From NCBI GenBank assembly GCA_041596215.1, contig JBFHIZ010000007.1, positions 10,487 to 74,486 of the forward strand: 64,000 nt of DNA. The letters are read 5' to 3'. The notes beneath the pieces were generated by a model, which worked only from the letters and a program-made list of their open reading frames with translations, had not been told where the DNA came from and ran no database searches. Both the position numbers and the translations under genes were made by a program. Positions 60,539-64,000 of the stretch are shown here, one piece after another (the first letter of the stretch is position 1; every line of letters begins with the position of its first letter). The DNA is from JBFHIZ01 sp041596215. Its GTDB lineage: Bacteria > Bacillota > Clostridia > Lachnospirales > Lachnospiraceae.

Positions 60539-61183
60539 ATGAAGATTATTATGTTAGGTGCACCAGGAGCTGGAAAAGGAACACAAGCAAAAATGATAGC
60601 GGATAAATATGAACTTCCACATGTTTCTACAGGAGATATTTTTCGTGCAAATATAAAACAAGGGACAAATCTTGGAAAAAAAGCCAAAGAATATATGGAT
60701 AAAGGGCAATTAGTTCCTGATGAATTAACAGTTGAAATTTTATTAGACAGAGTATCAAAAGCAGATTGTCAAAAGGGTTATATTTTAGATGGATTTCCAC
60801 GTACCATTCCTCAAGCAGAGGTTTTAGAAAAAGAATTGAAAAAACGAAAGGAACACATTGATTATGCAATCAATGTTGAAGTTGCAGATGAAAGCATTAT
60901 AAAAAGAATGGTTGGAAGACGTGCATGCTTAAGCTGTGGAGCAACATATAATATTTCATATGTTCCCCCAAAAGAAGAAGGTATTTGTGATCGTTGTGGA
61001 AAAGAATTAATTCAAAGAGATGATGATAAAGAAGAGACCGTAAAAGATCGCTTGTCTGTTTATCATAAGCAAACAAAACCACTAATTGATTTTTACGCAG
61101 AAAGAAATGTATTAAAGTCGGTAAATGGTTCAAATTCAGTGGAAAATATATTTGCTGAAATCGTAGAAATTGTAGGGGAATAA
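60539..61183 (+). CDS. adk: Adenylate kinase
   Basis: A 214-residue long-form enzyme: MKIIMLGAPGAGKGTQAKMI (P loop), STGDIFRANI, DGFPRTIPQAEVLEKEL and the LID domain with two cysteine pairs (CLSC ... CDRC), the zinc-binding form. It interconverts ATP, ADP and AMP. ATG 60539 follows AAGGAG; an ATG at 60521 is upstream of it and rejected. Two bases to map. Confidence 0.97.
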   Translation: MKIIMLGAPGAGKGTQAKMIADKYELPHVSTGDIFRANIKQGTNLGKKAKEYMDKGQLVPDELTVEILLDRVSKADCQKGYILDGFPRTIPQAEVLEKELKKRKEHIDYAINVEVADESIIKRMVGRRACLSCGATYNISYVPPKEEGICDRCGKELIQRDDDKEETVKDRLSVYHKQTKPLIDFYAERNVLKSVNGSNSVENIFAEIVEIVGE

Positions 61184-61185
61184 AA

Positions 61186-61941
61186 ATGGCTATTACCGTA
61201 AAATCAAAAAAAGAAATTGAATTAATGCGAGAATCATGTCGTATTCTTTCAGAAGTACATAAAACTCTTGGAGAAGCAGTTCGCCCAGGAATATCAACAA
61301 AAGAGATAGATATCATGGGAGAAAAACTAATTCGTAGTTATGGATGTATACCTAATTTTTTGCATTACAATGGATATCCTGCGTCAATTTGTATTTCTAT
61401 AAACAATGAAGTTGTGCACGGGATTCCTAAAAAGCAAAGAATTTTAAAAGAAGGAGATATTGTATCCTTTGATGCAGGATTGATTTATAAAGGATATCAT
61501 TCGGATGCAGCAAGAACTTACGCTGTGGGTAAGATATCTGCAGAAGCACAACAACTAATTGATGTTACGAAACAAAGCTTTTTTGAAGGTATAAAATTTG
61601 CAAAAGAAGGCCATCATTTATTTGAAATATCAAATGCAATTGACGCTTACGTATCTCAATATGGATATGGTATTGTTAGAGATTTGGTAGGACATGGAAT
61701 TGGAACGAAATTGCATGAGGATCCACAAATTCCTAATTTTGCACAAAAAAGAAAAGGACCGAAATTAGTAAGTGGTATGACATTAGCAATTGAACCAATG
61801 ATAAATATGGGTAGATGTGATGTGGAATGGTTAGCAGATGACTGGACCGTTGTATCAGAAGATAATTCTTTATCAGCACACTATGAAAACACCATTCTGA
61901 TAACTGATGGAGAGCCTGAAATACTTACAATCGAACGCTAA
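61186..61941 (+). CDS. map: Methionine aminopeptidase, type I
   Basis: A 251-residue enzyme with the five metal ligands in context: SFDAGLIYKGYHSDAARTYA (two Asp), VGHGIGTKLHEDPQIPNFAQ (His), TLAIEPMINMG (Glu) and AHYENTILITDGEPEILT (Glu). It removes initiator methionine. Two bases after adk. Confidence 0.97.
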   Translation: MAITVKSKKEIELMRESCRILSEVHKTLGEAVRPGISTKEIDIMGEKLIRSYGCIPNFLHYNGYPASICISINNEVVHGIPKKQRILKEGDIVSFDAGLIYKGYHSDAARTYAVGKISAEAQQLIDVTKQSFFEGIKFAKEGHHLFEISNAIDAYVSQYGYGIVRDLVGHGIGTKLHEDPQIPNFAQKRKGPKLVSGMTLAIEPMINMGRCDVEWLADDWTVVSEDNSLSAHYENTILITDGEPEILTIER

Positions 61942-61955
61942 GCAAGGAGGAATAT

Positions 61956-62231
61956 ATGGTAGGTGATTTTGCTGTTTCTAAAGCGGGACATGATAAAGGA
62001 ACACGATATATTATTCTTATAGAAGAAGAAAGTAATGTATATGTGGTAGATGGTTTACACAGACCAGTTGAAAAACCAAAAAAGAAAAGTAAAAAACATT
62101 TACAAGGTATTGTAAAATATGTAGACTTACAAATTAAGGAACGAATACAGTCTGGTGATATTCCTAGGAATGAAGAAATTCGCAAGGCAATCAAGAATTA
62201 TGAAATACATGTAAGAAAACAAGAGAAATAG
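61956..62231 (+). CDS. KOW-domain (L14e-like) RNA-binding protein
   Basis: A 91-residue basic protein with an N-terminal KOW-type strand pair (VGDFAVSKAGHDKGTRYIIL, NVYVVDGLHRPVEKPKKKSK) and a helical, charged C-terminus. It is regularly found between map and infA in Clostridia, where it is annotated as a KOW/L14e-like RNA-binding protein. Its target is unknown. GGAGG ribosome site. Confidence 0.85.
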   Translation: MVGDFAVSKAGHDKGTRYIILIEEESNVYVVDGLHRPVEKPKKKSKKHLQGIVKYVDLQIKERIQSGDIPRNEEIRKAIKNYEIHVRKQEK

Positions 62232-62314
62232 GATGGATGAAGCAAAGAAAAAATGCGAAATAATAACAGAAACTATGGAATCTATGATAGAGTTATAGTA
62301 CAAAGGAGGTATTT

Positions 62315-62533
62315 ATGTCAAAGGCAGATGTAATTGAGATTGAAGGTGTTGTAATTGAAAAATTACCGAATACGATGTTTAAAGTGCAATTGGAAAATGA
62401 GCACATTGTATTAGCACATATTAGTGGGAAGTTAAGACAACATTATATTCGAATTTTACCTGGAGACAAAGTAACATTGGAGTTATCGCCATACGATCTT
62501 TCTAAAGGAAGAATTATTTGGCGTGACAAATAA
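62315..62533 (+). CDS. infA: Translation initiation factor IF-1
   Basis: A 72-residue S1-fold protein: MSKADVIEIEGVVIEKLPNT, MFKVQLENEHIVLAHISGKL, RILPGDKVTLELSPYDLSKG. IF-1 sits in the A site during initiation. AAAGGAGGT ribosome site. Confidence 0.98.
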   Translation: MSKADVIEIEGVVIEKLPNTMFKVQLENEHIVLAHISGKLRQHYIRILPGDKVTLELSPYDLSKGRIIWRDK

Positions 62534-62550
62534 AAAAGTAACAAATGCTG

Positions 62551-62579
62551 TTGAAAAATGCAATTTAGTATGATATACT
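62551..62579 (+). promoter_or_regulatory. Internal sigma-A-like promoter before rpmJ-rpsM-rpsK-rpsD
   Basis: TTGAAA-N17-TATACT, 33 bases before the rpmJ ATG, between infA and rpmJ. It could raise expression of the alpha-operon part. Confidence 0.65.
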
Positions 62580-62611
62580 AGAGAGCGGTCATTTCGAAAG
62601 GAGGGTTTAAG

Positions 62612-62725
62612 ATGAAAGTTAGATCATCCGTAAAACCTATGTGCGAAAAGTGCAAAGTAATTAAAAGAAAAGGAATCGTAAGAGTAATTTGCGAGAATCC
62701 GAAACACAAACAAAGACAGGGATAA
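62612..62725 (+). CDS. rpmJ: Large ribosomal subunit protein bL36
   Basis: A 37-residue protein, MKVRSSVKPMCEKCKVIKRK then IVRVICENPKHKQRQG, with the zinc ligands Cys 11, Cys 14, Cys 27 and His 32. AAAGGAGGG ribosome site. Short but unmistakable. Confidence 0.96.
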   Translation: MKVRSSVKPMCEKCKVIKRKGIVRVICENPKHKQRQG

Positions 62726-62763
62726 GTAGTATAAGCCTGTCTAATTATCATGTTGCATAGAAG

Positions 62764-62923
62764 GATGTGTTTTCACATCATAATATATATCTATTCTGGC
62801 AAGAAAAGTCGAATACATATATGTGCTTCTTGATACCGAGAACAACCAAGAAAATTGGCACGCATTGGCGTGAAGTATCGGAAAAATCGACGAAAAGTCG
62901 ATCGGGTGTTTATTGTATCACCC
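62764..62923 (+). ncRNA. Structured leader region upstream of rpsM
   Basis: The 246-base gap between rpmJ and rpsM holds four hairpins: GATGTG/CACATC (62764-62779), CACGC/GCGTG (62859-62872), TCGAC/GTCGA with a GAAAA loop (62887-62901) and GGGTG/CACCC (62904-62923). GATAC/GTATC could enclose the second. The last helix ends about 35 bases before the GGAGG of rpsM. In E. coli S4 controls the alpha operon by a pseudoknot at rpsM. Here rpsD (S4) is downstream in the same operon, but I cannot match this to a known class. Confidence 0.55.
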
Positions 62924-62971
62924 CAATCAATTAGAACTGTAAACAAATAGAAAAAAATGGAGGAAACAACC

Positions 62972-63340
62972 ATGGCTCGTATTGCTGGTGTAGACTTACC
63001 AAGAGACAAACGTGTTCAAATCGGTTTGACTTATATCTTCGGAATTGGAAGAAAAAGTGCAGACGATATTTTAGAAATTGCTAAAATAAACCCAGACACA
63101 CGTGTAAGAGATTTAACAGATGACGAAGTAAAAACCCTTAGTGATATTATAACAAAATCATATCATGTAGAAGGTGATTTACGTAGAGAAGTGGCAATGA
63201 ATATTAAGAGATTGAAAGAAATCGGATGCTACAGAGGAATTCGTCATAGAAGAGGACTTCCATGTCGTGGACAAAAATCTAAGACAAATGCAAGAACTTG
63301 TAAAGGACCAAGAAGAACTGTTGCAAATAAAAAAATGTAA
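62972..63340 (+). CDS. rpsM: Small ribosomal subunit protein uS13
   Basis: A 122-residue S13: MARIAGVDLPRDKRVQIGLT, YIFGIGRKSADDIL, IGCYRGIRHRRGLPCRGQKS, TNARTCKGPRRTVANKK. ATG 62972 follows TGGAGG by eight bases; an upstream in-frame start overlaps the ribosome site. Confidence 0.98.
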   Translation: MARIAGVDLPRDKRVQIGLTYIFGIGRKSADDILEIAKINPDTRVRDLTDDEVKTLSDIITKSYHVEGDLRREVAMNIKRLKEIGCYRGIRHRRGLPCRGQKSKTNARTCKGPRRTVANKKM

Positions 63341-63390
63341 TTTGCAGCGAAATTATGAAAATTAAAATTTAAGAAAGTAGGTTAGTTTAA

Positions 63391-63786
63391 ATGGCAAAGA
63401 ATGTTGCAAAGAAATCAACAAAAAAACATGTCAAAAAAAATGTTGAACGCGGACAAGCACACATCCAATCATCTTTCAATAACACAATCGTTACATTGAC
63501 AGATACGCAAGGAAATGCTCTTAGTTGGGCAAGTGCAGGTGGTCTTGGTTTTAGAGGTTCAAGGAAATCTACTCCTTATGCAGCACAAATGGCAGCGGAA
63601 GTAGCAGCCAAAGCAGCAATTATTCACGGTTTAAAGACTGTGGATGTAATGGTAAAAGGTCCTGGTTCAGGGCGTGAAGCTGCAATTCGTGCATTATCAG
63701 CATGTGGAATAGAAGTAACAAGTATCAAAGACGTAACTCCAGTACCACACAACGGATGTCGTCCACCAAAACGTCGTAGAGTATAA
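63391..63786 (+). CDS. rpsK: Small ribosomal subunit protein uS11
   Basis: A 131-residue S11: GQAHIQSSFNNTIVTLTDTQ, GNALSWASAGGLGFRGSRKS, TPYAAQMAAEVAAKAAIIHG and DVTPVPHNGCRPPKRRRV. Fifty bases after rpsM. Confidence 0.98.
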   Translation: MAKNVAKKSTKKHVKKNVERGQAHIQSSFNNTIVTLTDTQGNALSWASAGGLGFRGSRKSTPYAAQMAAEVAAKAAIIHGLKTVDVMVKGPGSGREAAIRALSACGIEVTSIKDVTPVPHNGCRPPKRRRV

Positions 63787-63894
63787 TTGACAATTTAGAC
63801 ATACAAATTATTGTCTTAGTAACTATTAAAATTGTAGGTTGGAGGAAGATAAGTTATAGACTTATTGTAAACAACAACAGGAGGAAACAAAAGA

Positions 63895-64000
63895 ATGGCA
63901 GTTAATCGAGTTCCTATATTAAAAAAATGTAGATCTTTAGGTATGGAACCTTCAGTTCTAGGTTATGACAAAAAATCAAATAGAAACCCACAAAAAACAA
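63895..64000 (+). CDS. rpsD: Small ribosomal subunit protein uS4, N-terminal part (cut by the window end)
   Basis: The first 35 residues are visible: MAVNRVPILKKCRSLGMEPS, then VLGYDKKSNRNPQKT. This is the N-terminus of S4 in the rpsM-rpsK-rpsD order typical of Clostridia. A strong AGGAGG ribosome site precedes the ATG. rpoA and rplQ would be expected next, beyond the window. Confidence 0.92.
   Translation, partial: MAVNRVPILKKCRSLGMEPSVLGYDKKSNRNPQKT

Overview
The window is AT-rich DNA from a motile, Gram-positive-type anaerobe. It most resembles Clostridia, probably the Lachnospiraceae and relatives. The evidence is the FlgM-FlgN-FlgK-FlgL-FliW-CsrA-flagellin order, the Firmicutes-style strong Shine-Dalgarno sites, the zinc-type S14, and small membrane proteins typical of that group. 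No species call is possible from sequence reading alone. No tRNA, rRNA, CRISPR array, insertion sequence or phage gene was seen.

Layout. (1) 1-3693: the end of a membrane glycosyltransferase, a membrane-anchored thioredoxin fused to an alpha-helical glycosidase-like domain, and a GT4 glycosyltransferase. (2) 3774-14624: a late flagellar block (flgM, flgN, two flgK paralogues, flgL, fliW, csrA, flagellin, flaG, fliD, fliS, a FliT-like gene). It carries three sigma-28-type promoters and a CsrA-type hairpin in the flagellin leader. (3) 14650-18264, minus strand: a FliD-related gene behind its own sigma-28-like promoter, then two tandem GT2-TPR glycosyltransferases that are candidates for flagellin glycosylation. 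A MATE transporter follows at 18410-19765. (4) 19917-31405: rpmG-secE-nusG-rplK-rplA, rplJ-rplL and rpoB-rpoC, with two L1-binding-like hairpins, an L10 leader and terminators.

(5) 31409-37163, minus strand: nine tightly packed genes. They encode a degenerate GGDEF membrane protein, an ECF-type sigma factor, a probable anti-sigma partner, a transglutaminase-like lipoprotein, a PilC/GspF platform protein and four small pilus/pseudopilus-type membrane proteins. (6) 37226-42405: a small secreted or membrane protein, then rpsL-rpsG-fusA-tuf. (7) 42433-49192: an accessory stretch with DUF2752, DUF4190-like and other small membrane proteins, an rRNA methyltransferase-like gene, lgt, pyk and a PutP symporter. 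(8) 49326-64000: the S10-spc-alpha ribosomal superoperon from rpsJ to the start of rpsD, including secY, adk, map, a KOW protein and infA. Structured non-coding leaders lie before rpsJ, between secY and adk, and before rpsM.

How it works together. The flagellar block looks like a complete homeostasis circuit: FlgM holds sigma-28, FliW holds CsrA, and CsrA represses flagellin translation. The ribosomal part shows several autoregulatory RNA elements, some recognisable (L1, L10) and others not assigned to a known class. The best candidate for an undescribed system is the sigma factor/anti-sigma/transglutaminase/pseudopilus operon wedged between rpoC and rpsL.
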